Numbered from the stretch's first letter, positions 34,521 to 46,586 are shown. The stretch: 64,000 bases of DNA from Emergomyces orientalis (GCA_002110485.1 MOWL01000024.1:930001-994000); one strand, 5' to 3'. The notes: a model not told the origin generated them from the sequence alone. Made by a program: numbers and translations.

Positions 34521-35270
34521 TCAATGTGACTCGTCTCTGATCAGCGCGACGATCATACTGTAGAGGTAAAAGAAGAACATGATAAGATGGAATCCAAGTT
34601 TGATAAATGATTCCTGTATATAAGTTGGGGGAAAAATTAGTTGATCGGATCATGGACATAATGGAGTAAGAGGGGGAGCGGATGTATACCTTTTTATGCA
34701 CATTAAGCTTCCGGAAAATCTCGGTAGCATCCAAAAGATGTTGGTTATCGAATATCCTGGAGTATTTATGGCGAGTTAGTGACCTGTTTTTGATACACCA
34801 CACAGCATAAATTTATCCGACACCCGGGACCTCCACAACAGATTGCACATACTTCTTTGCGTTGAACGCCAAAAGGGGAAGGTTGAGAATTATGGCCAAC
34901 CAGTATCCATTAACAACGAAGAGGAGCGTCAGGAATGCGTGAACGGCGGCTTCTGGGACGATATACGCGTTGAGTCGGTTGCAAAGGTCGATAGGGTTAA
35001 TGTAATCACTGTAGCGTGGGCATCAAAGTTAGTAAAATACACTGTATTCATATTCGCATAGACGCCAATTAAAAGCTCCCGTTTGTCAGAACGGAGGGAG
35101 GTCTAGCAGGCTTCGAAGTTTTTGCTGGAGCTCAGCACATGAATCGGTTGAGAAAATGCGCCCACTCACCATTCCAAGTCGCTGTACATAATCGTGAAGA
35201 AAACTTGTAAAAAGAGGTTGACGGCATTTATCAAGACCGCCAACAGGTATAGCCAAGCTTCGCCAGACAT
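34521..35270 (-). CDS. ERV14: Cornichon-family ER cargo receptor Erv14
   Basis: Membrane protein that loads transmembrane cargo into COPII vesicles at the ER. Four exons on the minus strand, 35270-35170, 35008-34853, 34756-34690 and 34613-34521, give exactly 138 residues, the length of yeast Erv14. Seen: MSGEAWLYLLAVLINAVNLF start, SDLECDYINPIDLCNRLN after helix 1, the central GYWLAIILNLPLLAFNAKK, and IFRKLNVHKK, the region known in yeast to bind COPII. The C-terminal helix ends in IVALIRDESH. Every splice junction rebuilds invariant family sequence (SDLE-CDYIN, NAKK-IFDNQHL, HKK-ESFIKLGFH). A strongly conserved housekeeping gene; the call is near certain. Confidence 0.98.
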
Positions 35271-37592
35271 GATCGATGTTGATATATTTCCAGATAGGGT
35301 GCGCAGAAAATTTGGGTTTAAGGTTGTTGCTTTGTCAACACTGGAGGGTAGGTCGCCCACAAGCCGAATGTATGCCCTATATGAACGATATCCGATATCC
35401 AACCACAAAAGGTATCCTGGAACAATAGACTTGGAATGTCTTCCTCCAACGAAAATAGCGGCAGTTGAACGTGTATGACGAGCGGATGACGGGAACTGTG
35501 CGAAGGCAGACAGGGCTAGCTAGCTTAAACGAACCAATAGGAACGAATGCGGCACGAAGAGTTTTACGGGCGTAGTCGAAAGGGGAGAGAAAACGGGCGG
35601 ATGAGCGGCGGACAGGAGCCGGAGGTCACAGCAGCGGGGGGTTGAGGTGGTGAGTTGGAGAATCTGGCGGATGAAAAGAGCTGGAGAACTGATGCAGGTG
35701 CGGGAAAGAAGTTGGCAGTGGGCGGTGCGTGGTGGTTGGTGGATGGTGGATGGTGGATGGTGGATGGTGGATGGCTTGGCTTGTGACTAGCGAAGGAAAC
35801 CTTCCAACACTTCTCCCTGGTTCTATCTCCTTACTAACAACCATCTGATCTGATCGTATATCTCTACGTGAATCCTTAGATAAGAACAGATATACTGCTT
35901 TATACCCACTGCCTAAGCCTTCTCTCTACAGTCTACTTTTGGTTGTGAGCATAAGTGTCCTCCTCTATCTACAATACGATTGGAAAGGCCGCTCGCTGGC
36001 TTTGAACAACACGGTCACTCCATCCGAGCTACAAACAATCATGCTTGAAACGAAGCTGAAGATGTAAACGACTTTTTGTTGAGATACATTTTGGATTTTG
36101 CTAACTACCTGATCACTGATGGATGTGATGGGCAGTTTTATATCCGTGGCTAATCAAATCTGTTGATATTTTGCTTCCGCCCATGCAATTCAGCCGTGAC
36201 ATCACCTTGATCTGATCGAACAATATCTTTCTAGGATCGTAACTACCTAGGCTTGGCAACAATATCCGAGATTTATGGGGCTTGGGGCCATAATTTGTTT
36301 TGATGGCTTTGCTTGCAATGTAGCATGAGCCATCACGGTTTTTTGGATGAACAAACTTGAATCCAGAGCCCCAATCTTTGACCCAGCATCTTGGAGATTG
36401 TAAGCAGCTGCCTTCGGTGTCATCAACTGGGGGCCTCATTTTGAAATACTCGATAATTTACCGCTCCATGAAGCCGCAGCCCTTCGACTCTGACTACAGG
36501 ATGAGGGAAACCAAACGCTATTACGTTATGGTACTCTTCATGAAAATACCAAGGTCAAACCCACTTGTTCTTAGCTTCTGCTCTATGAACACCTTGCGCG
36601 ATCAACCATGAGGCATCAGCTTCGGCACCGGATCTTCTAATGAATGCCCTTTAATGTCACAAAATTTCATTGCAAATTCCCTACATTCTGGTGATTGCAA
36701 GCTTAGTTTATTTTAAAGTTGCTAAGTTGCTAGCTAGGAGGCAATTTGTCGCTTTTTCCTCGTACAATTACGCCTTACTTTGTTGAATAGCCATTCCCGA
36801 TCTAGTGTGGTTGACCAGCTCATACGAGAAACTATGACAGTAGTTTTTATATACGCAATGAATAGAGAGCAAGCAAACTATGCGCGTGTTGGGATTTTGC
36901 AGACTTTGCTCAGATTGCATGAGTAAATTATACTTGGAGGTTGCGTCAATTTTGTCGAGCCTCCCCCGTGGTGACAGACTGCGGAGTTAATGGTAATGAT
37001 ACTACTTCGGTTAATTTTCATTCAAAAATGGGATCGGAACACCTGGGTAATGTTTTCTGAAAGATTGACTTTTGAACAAACTTCTGTATCGTGGCGCAAA
37101 ACTAGGGCATGATTGAATTGGACTGATATCGCTCGATTTTGGTTCGGGGTTATCAGATCTCGGGCCGAAACTGTAACTTAAATGCCGAGCCCGATCGGAC
37201 CTGAAAAAATGAGAGCCCCTAGCCTGTCAATTGGCAGTCTTGAGGAAGCCAGACCTCGCCTGGTCTACAGCTTACCGTTCGCAGGTATCTATCCTTTCGA
37301 GAACCCAGCTTCACCTGGATATTCCTTAGCAGTATTGGCCAGGATGTCGCGCATTTAGCTTAAAATCTTGACTTTGTACTGCTAGTTGCGACCCAATGTA
37401 GCATCCAACACCTCTTAGCTGCACGCTGCATGATGTCAAGGCTGTCGCTTCGGAGAGTTGTTAATAGTGTTGCCTAGGCCCGGCAAACTGCTTCTTGCGT
37501 GCTCTGTACATATACCTGCCTTGGCCCAGCAGTAAAAGAATGCTTTCGCACTGCAATCAGCCCAATTGCTGCTCCGCGCTGGCATTACCACA
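35271..37592. other. 2.3-kb spacer, no gene recognised
   Basis: Divergent promoter region between ERV14 and the second MFS gene. It holds a heptamer repeat (separate entry) and a 108-codon minus-strand ORF at 36113-36439 with a real ATG and a few Cys and Trp residues, but no recognisable family. Confidence 0.5.
35738..35772. repeat. (GGTGGAT)5 heptanucleotide minisatellite
   Basis: Five tandem GGTGGAT units about 470 bases upstream of the ERV14 start codon. Likely in the promoter or far 5' region; copy number may vary between strains. Confidence 0.85.
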
Positions 37593-39446
37593 ATGACAAC
37601 CGACTCCGATCCTACTCTCTACAATGAGACAGACACACTCCTTGGGGCGGAATCATCTCAGCCGCCATTTCACCTTAAAAGAATCAGGGAAAAACCCGTC
37701 GTTATTGTATTTGCATGTGTACTACTCGTATTCTGTATCGATTTTGGAAGTTTTCTCTCCCTCGCTCCTCAAACTCGCATTTACGAAGCCATAGCTTGCC
37801 GGAATTATTACGAAAAGCACGACCCAGGTCGATATCGATTGTTGGAAGACATTCCAGAGGAGGCGTGTAAAATCTCACCTGTGCAGAGCGAATTAGCTTT
37901 CGTACAAGCATTGCAGATCAGCTTCGAAGCACTTCCCAGTATGTGGAGAATCTTCAATGACATTTCATGGTTTTTTTTTCTTTTTTGGAATTAGCTGTCT
38001 ACGATAAGCCTCAAAGTTGACCGAAATATCTTGTTAAATCCGTTGTGGCTGATTCTCTATCCCCTTGGGTACATTTTTGGAAATTTGTAGGCATTTTACT
38101 CTCTGTTCCCTACGGCCATCTCGCGGACAATGTGCGATATGGAAGGAAATTTATCCTTGCCCTTGCGGTGGTTGGCATTCTATTGGGTCAAATTTGGGTA
38201 ATTCTTGTCTGCTGGTTCTCTCAAGTCATGCCTCTCCGGGCAGTATGGCTTGGATCAGTAGCTCTCTACTTAGGAGGTGGAGCCGGCATGGCTACTGCTA
38301 TGGTGACGACAATGATCACGGACGTTGTTGATGCTAGATTTAGGTATTTATGATCCAGCCAATCTCCACACATGAGAACTCCACCAATTCCCCCCAGTAC
38401 TCACTCTTACTTTTCGATCCAGATCGACAGTATTTTTCCAGGTAGCCTTGTCCATCGTTCTCACTCAATTTGTGGCTCCCCTCGTATCATCCTGGATGAT
38501 GCTAAAGGGGAGCCCTTGGAATCCTCTCTTTCTGGGCACAATATGTGCCACACTTGGCCTCCCTTTGCTTTCGATATTACCTGAAACTGTTCATTTCAGA
38601 GAATTCAAAAGACATCAACCCCCAACTTCGCAGGACCAAGACACAGATGATGACTCTGTCGAAGCTCCATTTATCACCATTCCTAACCGCACCTCAACAC
38701 TCAACTTGAGCCATCGCCTCCAACTTCTCCGTACAGCTACCAAATTCATCATCCCAAACCGCACCACAGCTATTATCCTCTGCATATTATTCATTACCAA
38801 CATCGGCAGTCAGCATCTGTCCATCATACTCCTCTATGTCTCAACGCGTTACAGCATGCCCCTCTCCAAAGCAAATTTCGCTCTCACCATCTTCGCTGGC
38901 GTAAACATATTCTTGCTCCTTGTCTTCTTGCCTACCGTCTCTCGCTACCTCGTCGTGAACCGGGGCTATTCCACCACAGCCAAGGATCTCATCTTGTCCA
39001 GATATAGCATCACCATGTACATGCTGGGGGCCTTGTTCATTGCCCTGGCCCCAACCATCGCCACTATGATAGCAGGGCTGGTGATTTACACGCTTGGTTC
39101 CGGCTTTAATGCCCTGAACCTAAGTTTGGTAGCTACTTATGTTGAACCCAAACATATGGCACGGTTATATTCCGTAGTATCTGTGGTTTCACAACTGGGC
39201 GTCTTTGTCGGTTCGCCTTTGTTGGCTGCGCTGTTTTCACTGGGATTGAAGCTGGGGAGGGTGTGGGTTGGGTTGCCATATTTTGGAATGGCATTGATGT
39301 ATGTGATTATTTTTGTAGCTGTTTGGTTAATCAAATTGCCAGAAAAGGTGGATGACGGCGGCAATGAGAGTTGGGAAAGTGAATGCGAGGGACATGAAGT
39401 GGGGACGCCATCGTCTAGTTCGACTTCGAGATATACCGACCATTGA
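37593..39446 (+). CDS. MFS transporter, substrate unknown
   Basis: Predicted 540-residue major facilitator protein. Exons 37593-37938, 38091-38343 and 38423-39446; joins ALP-S-ILLSVPYGHLAD and DARFR-STVFFQVAL are in frame. The loop after helix 2 reads YGHLADNVRYGRK, a recognisable form of the MFS motif. The N-terminal tail has a TDTLL dileucine-like sequence, and a Cys-containing extracytoplasmic loop (ACRNYYEKHDPGRYR) follows helix 1. This loop and the overall pattern resemble fungal MFS proteins often found with secondary-metabolite or accessory genes, but no biosynthetic gene lies adjacent. The NmrA-like gene downstream is convergent. Substrate cannot be predicted. Confidence 0.88.
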
Positions 39447-39976
39447 AAGAAAAAAGGAGAAAGGAGCCTACGTATGATGATCTGGAAAGTGCTGCATCTG
39501 CTTGAACGACAGACCGGATGATTTATGTGGAAGAAGTTCCAAACACTGCACCAAATCTACGTGCTGGGCGCAGATACAGCTGGGCATGCGCAGAGAGCTC
39601 AGAAACGTTTACACTTCTCTAGCGATTTCGCATACTTTACATGATATTCCTGAAAAGAAGGTTTGAGGCATGTTTTCGAAAGTTTCTTTTATTCGGCTTA
39701 AAGACCTTTCCACGCAGACGACGGGGCAACATCGATCAAAATCTCAACTCAAAATTACAAAAAAGAGAAGACAGAAAGAAAGAAAGAAAGAAAGATATCG
39801 ATGTCTTCCTGACAGGGAGTCATCCTTGGTATCCCGCGCTCGACATTTTGGAATGACAAACGGAAATCATCATTAGACCTTTGAGGATATTTTGCTCCTT
39901 TAGGCAATTTGGATGTTGCGATTGTTGAGAACAAACGTTTCCGAGTCACGATCTTCCGCCCATCATTCAGCCTATT
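39447..39976. other. Spacer between convergent genes with (GAAA) repeat
   Basis: 530 bases; a (GAAA)5 tract at 39774-39794 is the only notable element. Confidence 0.6.
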
Positions 39977-41231
39977 CTACATATCTCGACTCTCTGCTGA
40001 AATATCCCTAATCACATCCTCTAAATCTACCTCCTGAACTCCAACCAATGCATTATCGGAATCTTCCCTCGTCGCCACAACCGATCGACCCGCCCCGTCG
40101 GCAAAAATCTGCGTACAAAGAATATCCAAAATCCACCCTCCTTCCCCCTTTTCCAGCTTCTCCTTTCCAGCTCGATAGAGTTCCTCCGTCGAGATTCTCT
40201 CGACCGCCCACTTGCATTCCGTAATCTGCTCAAAGGCCGCTAGAATCTGGTTCTGTGTCGTCTGTAGCGATCTGATACGCAGGAACTTATTAGCGGTTTC
40301 GGCAGGGTTGAGAAATGTGCCGACGACGGCCTGGCCAATCGAGTCGATGAGCACTCCTGTGATAGGTTCGTTGCCTGAGTCGTAGATTCGGGCTGCCTTG
40401 TTGGGTAGGTCGAAGCCAAAAGCGGGGAAGCGTTTTATGGACTATTAATCGGAATTAATGGAGGGATCCTCAATTCTCTATACAACCCTTTCATCCCCTT
40501 AGAGCCAGGGATATATGTGCTGTAAAGGAAAGAAAGGGAAAGCAAAAAAAAAAAAAAAAAGGGGGGGGGGGGGGGGGGAAATAAAATAAATAAATACCCA
40601 ATCGAAAAAATTCCCTACTGCAATCGCCGTCCATGAGAACCTGCCCCCCGTCTCTACGACCTTCTCGTCTAGATGTTTCTTCACTTCTATCTTCTGTGTC
40701 TGCGTCGCCCTCATCTCCAGTAACCGCTTATGGTCGGACTCCGGATGATTGCCAAACTCACTGGGTATGAAGCGGCGCACACCGACAGCGACGGCAGCAT
40801 TGATGACATTGATCTGGTCGGACACCCCATGAATCCCCACAACGCTTATGATCGCATCTTGACCTCGTAAAGCGTCTTTGAGGGAGTCGACAGAGCTAAA
40901 GTCGGCCCTGATGACCGGGATGCCATCGGGGAAAATGGAAGTTGAGTCGGTGCGGGTGAGGATTTGGGTGATGAGATTGGGTTCGGAAAGGAGGGCAGTT
41001 AGGATGTGTTGGCCAAGGTGACCAGCTGCCTGTGGTTGAGGAGTTGTCAGGTTGGGGGGAAATGAAGAGAGGGATTAAATTAGGGGCAAGGGTAGTTGGG
41101 GGTTATTGGGGTTTAGGATCAATATTCAGGGGTATATAGATAGATGGGGGTATGGATATACAAGGGGAATCAGAGGGGTAACAAAACGGGAAATTTACTC
41201 CAATGATTGTGACTTTTTTTATGTCTGACAT
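39977..41231 (-). CDS. NmrA-like / isoflavone reductase-family oxidoreductase
   Basis: Atypical short-chain dehydrogenase of 309 residues with a Rossmann fold binding NAD(P). Minus-strand exons 41231-41199 (33 bases, 11 codons), 41029-40598 and 40441-39977. The split nucleotide-binding motif is rebuilt by splicing: VTIIG-AAGHLGQHI gives the GxxGxxG pattern. PSEFGNHPE and the segment IGQAVVGTFLNPAETANKFL are typical of the isoflavone-reductase-like branch. The family includes both real reductases and nitrogen-regulation proteins that only sense dinucleotides, so activity is not certain. Intron 2 holds a long C/T homopolymer pair on the coding strand (separate entry). Confidence 0.9.
40544..40578. 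repeat. A17-G18 paired homopolymer in an intron
   Basis: On the plus strand, 17 A followed directly by 18 G; on the gene strand, C18 then T17 within intron 2 of the NmrA-like gene, about 20 bases past the donor. Prone to replication slippage and sequencing error. Confidence 0.9.
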
Positions 41232-42002
41232 TTTTTATGGGGAAGAGAAGCTATAGATGTGCAAATAAGGGCAATAGTGAAAGGGAAGAAAAGGCAAAAT
41301 AGAGAATTTTTTTTTTTTACAAAAGGTATGGTAGATAGAACAGAATAGGACAGAAGAGTCAAAATCCCTAATTAATTTTTAATTCCTTATGAAATCCGGG
41401 GAAGGGGGCGCTGGACGTGATGCCCTTCTTTATACACGCAGAGTTTCAGGCACCAACAGGCAACATCAGCTATCTATATCTTGCACTCACCCTAAGGTTC
41501 AGCGGCTCCACAACATCAGCACCATCCTTTATGTTTACAGGACTAATTCTTCTTAATACTACCCCACTTCACTTGTCTCTGCCTCACGGTAAATCTTCAG
41601 GTCTAACATGATCTCATAGGTTATCGAACCAATAAGAAACAAATATACATGTGTGTTTCGCGCGATGCATGCGATCATGCAGCGGCTCCATACTGAGTTC
41701 TTATGTCCGTTGCTTATGTTATTTGACCCGACATAGTTCGGACTTATAGGCTTGCATCCGACTCTCCTAAGCGATATGCTGCTGCACCAATGAGTCAGTA
41801 GCAGTTTAACGTCATGCAAGACTTTCTGCTTCCGGTTGTTGAACGAACCGAACCAAAACTCTTCTTTCGCCATGGGCAATCTCGGATACGAGGACGCTTG
41901 TTAACCTAGGTACGGCGTTCAGGATTCCCCTGTTGGAGACGACTTCCTGGGTCCATTTGCCTAGCTACGATTATATCTACGCTAATCAACTTGAGATCGA
42001 TC
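41232..42002. other. Divergent promoter spacer
   Basis: 770 bases between the NmrA-like gene and an F-box gene. Contains a run of T at about 41311-41320 and no supported gene. Confidence 0.6.
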
Positions 42003-43804
42003 ATGGAGAACCTTCCCATGGAAATTATATGGCTTATAGGCTCCTATGTATGATACCTCGTTCATATAACTCCTTTTCAAATTGCTTTATTGAAATTCAA
42101 CATAGATTCCGCGTTTCCGCGATCGTGCTGCTCTATGCAGTGTGTCTCACACTCTCAACACAAAAACCACCCCCTTGCTTTATCAGCACACAGTCATAGA
42201 GCTGGATAATACGTTGCGACCGCGATCGAAACCGGAGTACTCGCCAGCCTGGCTCACGCAGCTTCGCGGTTTGCATAGAGACAGGGAGACTCTCTGTCCG
42301 GCAATCACGAAATTGTCGATCTTGTTTCGAAACGAATATGATGCTTTCGAGCGAGGCGAGGCACTGGCAATGGAACTTTTGCTGGATTGCGTTCGTGAAA
42401 TGCATTCCTTGGACGAGGTTATGTATGCTTTCCCTCGCGATCCATTGGTGATGGGTGTTCAATGCGCTGATTGAACTAGATGGGCGTCAAATCCTGTTCC
42501 TCCGGACAACCTTATGGAGGCATTTGCTGAAAAAAGAATAATTTCCTTTGCTTACGATGGCGATCCGCGTGTTACAAAGCTTGCTTACCCTCTTGATATA
42601 CTTAAACTCGACATTTTGTCACAATGTTCCCTTCGATCTCTTTCCATCAAGGCCAGCACAGAACTCGAACTTCTAGGCTTGAGAGACGCCATTTACTCCC
42701 ACCGTAAGAGTTTAGAGTCATTGACGCTCCGCTTCGGTGATTGGGCAACATGGTATGGTTACCTGAGTTTCCGGCCTGGCTATCCAGACTGTGCACCAAA
42801 GAGCGTCTCAGAAGGGGAAGGGGACCCAGCTCTGGTGCTTTTCGAACCGTTTGTTGAAGCATCTGAGAAAATTCGATTACAGTCGCTTGATGTACTTGGT
42901 CATGTATATTGCGATTATGGGTTCTCTGATTCTAATGAAGAGACCTTTTGGAAAGCCGTCGACGTTGGGTATCTGAAACATCTTCGAGTATCCCGATACC
43001 GCACCCGCAGGACTGATCCGGTAACGTTGCCCGGTGAATGGCAGGATTATCGATCGCTTGAATCGCTCGCAGTTGAGGAAAAATCCTTCCCGAGCCGTGG
43101 AAGTTCCTGGGATGAAATAGCTTCTCGATTGGTCTACTTAAGCATAGACCTGTTTGTTGCCCATCTAGGGCATAATTTTAGTTCTCTTCGAATGCTCGCC
43201 ATGACAATGCCCATTGCACCATCTCAACTACCATTTCGTAACCTTAGAGCTATATGTCCGCTTCTCGAGCAGCTGGCTTATGTTCAACCCCCTGGGCTAT
43301 TTGTACGGTTTGAAAATATCCCACTTTCCAGACTTCGGTTTCCCATCCTAATAAGACTTTTGCTTGAATATCTAGATACGAGACCTCCCCGATCTAGAAG
43401 ACCTGCTGCACTTACGCAGGCTCTATATCCTGGCGGATCTTAATTCCTCCTACATTATGGACTATTTCTCCCGATTTATGGAATACTGTACCGAGCTTGA
43501 ATCTCCTCTTCTCGATCGCCTTGATCGACTTGCGGGCGGCACCACCGTATGCGACATTGTGCCTGTCCGTCAACTCGAATGGAGCCTTCGCTTACCGCTC
43601 AATGTTAAAGAAGCAAGGCCCAATAGTGAAGAAGCCGAGCCGAGTTCCTATATTCCACTATTACCAAGGGGTGAATATGATGTGAAATTACGTGGCCAAA
43701 CGACTATTTCTAGTCGGGGAAAGGTGCTCCGACAGCTTGATTGGTGGCGGTTGAAGCAAGATCCGATGGTTGACACTGTGATGTATTACTACAGTTCAAA
43801 ATAA
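42003..43804 (+). CDS. F-box protein (orphan LRR-like C-terminus)
   Basis: Likely SCF adaptor of 537 residues. Four exons: 42003-42047, 42106-42422, 42480-43302, 43376-43804. The F-box crosses exons 1 and 2: ENLPMEIIWLIGSY joined to IPRFRDRAALCSVSHTLN. Intron 2 (57 bases, GTATGC..CTAG with CTGAT branch site) is a multiple of three and contains an in-frame TGA, so unspliced sequence looks like a broken gene; splicing gives DEV-I-WASNPVPPDNL. Intron 3 (GTACGG..CTAG, CTAAT branch site) joins PPGLF to IRDLPDLEDLLHLRRL. The C-terminal part has repeated leucine-rich segments (LRSLSIKASTELELLGL, LESLTLRFGDW, LKHLRV), suggesting degenerate LRRs. Such F-box genes are numerous and variable in filamentous fungi. 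Substrate unknown. Confidence 0.75.
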
Positions 43805-45021
43805 AAATGTTGATGGGTTGGAGTGTTCCAGGAGGTAACCAGCCGGCGGTAACACCATGAGACTCGATTTTATCTCAAAATGTTCGGCCTGGTGAGATTG
43901 GATATTCTCACCTAAAAGGCTTGATGAATCTAGTACCTAGGAATTTCATTCTTCCAACTTTATTAGCCAAAAATGTGTTTGTCCTTTGATTAGATGTATC
44001 CCGCTCGCACATAGAGCATATTTATCCGTGGATGCCGTAGTTAAAAACAAAATCAGAACTATGTCAGATGGGGTAGCTTGTTAAGAAACAATCGCATGCG
44101 AGAACGATGTCGGGAAGAGTGTCTTTTGAGCATACAATACATGTATCTTGACAAAGGCAAGCTAGCAGATATCCAATGCCTTTTCATACCATTTAATAGA
44201 TTGAGATGAATGATAGGCACCGAGCAAAAAGTTCAGGTTTCTGCATTACTAGTAGTTATAGCTTGCCTGGTTACATGAGGATTTGGAAAACTCTCATACA
44301 AAAATATATGACTGTTTTCAACAAGCTACATCATACCCTACACTCATCCTATCATCATATGATTAACAAATTTGACTTCTTCATCTGTATAGCTTTCTCT
44401 GTTACTAACAATCAATAGTATCTGATGATGAGTATTGGCGGAGATATTAGAAGTTGAAGATTTGTGATCATTATACTCTAACAAGATTCAGGATAGAGAC
44501 CTACCTACCTACCTGCCTACCTGCCTGCCTGCCTGCCTGCCTGCCTACCTACCTACCTATCTAACTACCTGTAATATGGAGATTCAGGCAGGCAAGCAGG
44601 CAGATAGGTAGGTGGGTAGGTCTCGATAAGAGATTTCTTCCAGTTCCAGTTGCTCTCTACCCACACCACCACTAATCTATTATATATATTAATCCGGATA
44701 TATACATACGGAGTAGATTTATATAGAATATAGTAGCTAGTACTGAAAGGTAGTTTTAATCAATTATATACATTGCTGGTGATGATAACTCATATTTTCT
44801 AAAACCCTAGCAAACATCATTGTTGAAAGTAATTTTTTTAACATGATCTATTTCATCTCTATTAAAAAAGAGATATGAAAATGAAAATTTATTCTATCAA
44901 ATGATAAATGATATATCTAGCTCTGTTACTAGCTCAGAAGTTGCTACTATATCTTATTTTGTGTTTTAACAGAGTGTCCTTTTTCTTCGGGATCTTACTC
45001 TCCCGCTATCCACTACCAGGC
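43805..45021. other. AT-rich, repeat-bearing spacer
   Basis: No gene seen. Becomes strikingly AT-rich from about 44640 to 44980 and includes the tetranucleotide inverted repeat listed separately. Confidence 0.6.
44496..44624. repeat. Tetranucleotide repeat with imperfect inverted-repeat arms
   Basis: A (CCTA/CCTG)n block at 44501-44577 is followed within about 10 bases by a complementary (AGGC/AGGT)n block. The outer 39 bases (44496-44534) pair with 44586-44624 at 34 of 39 positions, both arms starting at GAGACC/GGTCTC; all five differences are transitions. The intervening segment is 51 bases. It could form a long hairpin in DNA or RNA. Confidence 0.85.
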
Positions 45022-46249
45022 TAACAGCTTCGTGGGATAGTACAATTAAAAACATCGCTGCCAATCCCAAGGATTCTAGCTTGGAGCGATGATTCATCCA
45101 ATCCGGTTGGGATCGAATATATCATTCAGGAAATGGCATCCTTGGATTTTCCTGCCTATGGAAGTATATATTTTGCCGGCGCACCCATTGAGCAAGGACT
45201 AAAAATACCTTTAGAAGGCGGGTTTTGTATAGGGCCATACTGCAGCCCCCTCTTCTGGAATTGTGGGCTCGGAGAAGCCGATCTCTATAATGAACCAAAC
45301 TCCAACCGCGGTCCATGTATGCAACGGCGACGGATCTGCTCTCCTTAAACGGACATGCTGAACTAATTTGTTTTCAGGGAGTAGTCTGACTGACTACACA
45401 TTTGGCTTGATCGACACTGCATTTTCGCGCATACCTAAGCTGACTAATTCGAACGATCAGCTCCCATTTCGTGGAACGATCCAAGACCACATTCACCTCA
45501 TAAAGTCGTGTAGAGAAACAATGCAAGTCTTGGTCAGAGATGCCCATGTTCAAGCAGCGGCACTACCAGCTCTGATCCATCCAGATTATCATACGAGAAA
45601 CATCTTCGTCTCCCAGGATGACCCAACTAAAGTTACAGCTTTGATCGACTGGCAATTAGCAAGCATCGAACCAGCGTTTATGTATGCGCAGGACACACCC
45701 GATTTCGCATCTCTCCCGGAAGAAAACCCTGCAGAGAAGGAAGAAACGGGAAAACAGCTACCCGATGATGAACAGGATGATATATCCATTTGCCATCAGA
45801 CATACGATGTCGTCATGAGGCTAATGATTCCCAAAATGCGTATTGCAAAACGCCTAGATCCCACCCTCTTCAGACTTTTCCATTACTGCATTACAACATG
45901 GAGAGATGGCGCACCGGCCATTCGCCAGGAATTGCTCGACTTGAGGTCTCACTGGACCGAGTTGGGAATGCCTGGTGAATGCCCCTATCTACCCACTGAA
46001 GAGGAACTCCGTCAGCGTGCAGTGCAGTATGAAGATTTTGAAACTATGAACAAGTTGAAGGCGTGGCTCGAGGTAACACTGCAGACGTCGCCCGATGGAT
46101 GGATACCGAATGAGATTTGGGATGGTTCAAAGGAGGCCCACAGGGCTGCATATGAACTGTGGATCAAGACGGCTCGAGAATCTGAATCTTCTGGGGAGGA
46201 CATGACTGTTGCGAAAGCAGAGAAGTTATGGCCATTTGATTGCAGATGA
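45022..46249 (+). pseudogene. 5'-truncated APH-type phosphotransferase
   Basis: C-terminal three quarters of an aminoglycoside/choline phosphotransferase-like kinase. Segments: frame open from a stop at 45022 through 45316, intron 45317-45376/7 (GTATGC..TTTTCAG), then 45378-46249; splicing joins NRGP-W-SSLTDYTFGLI. Seen: SLPIPRILAWSDDSSNPVGI and the N-lobe end, the Brenner-type catalytic loop LIHPDYHTRNIFV (D and N present; the usual HGD is HPD) and the metal-binding ALIDWQLASIEPAF. The expected N-terminal ATP-binding beta sheet is missing: upstream sequence soon reaches stops and then an AT-rich repeat region. An internal ATG at 45133 could still start a short product lacking the ATP-binding lobe. 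Fungal APH-like genes are numerous, and many decay. Probably non-functional as a kinase. Confidence 0.7.
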
Positions 46250-46586
46250 TCTGTCCTTGCTAGAGAGATACCTATTCCAGCAAGCCCTTTCGGAAGGCGC
46301 GAGATTGTTTGGCGGAATAATACGCTTTCCAAAATATTTTGTTCCTTCCGACTCCGGTGTAAATATGGGCTACAATTGCCCTTGATGATCTAACTTTTTA
46401 TATACGCTGCCTCACATCGGAAACAAAAGCAATCTTGTCACTAGGACCTCTCGTGTTAAATACTCCCCCTCTAACTGCATACCCGCATTAACCGATACAA
46501 ACTACGAATTTCCCATTACACAAGTTGGTTTTATTTTGTCCCTTTTGAAGGTCAGTACTCTGACATACTCTACAGATACACCCGAT
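46250..46586. other. Spacer after the APH-type remnant
   Basis: 337 bases between the truncated phosphotransferase and the broken small ORF. No motif or supported gene seen. Confidence 0.5.

Noticed and set aside
35626..35844. Minus-strand ORF rich in His and Pro
   Set aside because: It is a translation of the GGTGGAT heptamer repeat.
42472..42474. In-frame TGA taken as a nonsense mutation in the F-box gene
   Set aside because: It falls within a 57-base intron with good donor, branch site and acceptor; splicing restores conserved sequence.
44501..44577. CCTA/CCTG repeat as a telomere-like array
   Set aside because: The unit is four bases and mixed; it does not match the fungal TTAGGG telomere repeat.
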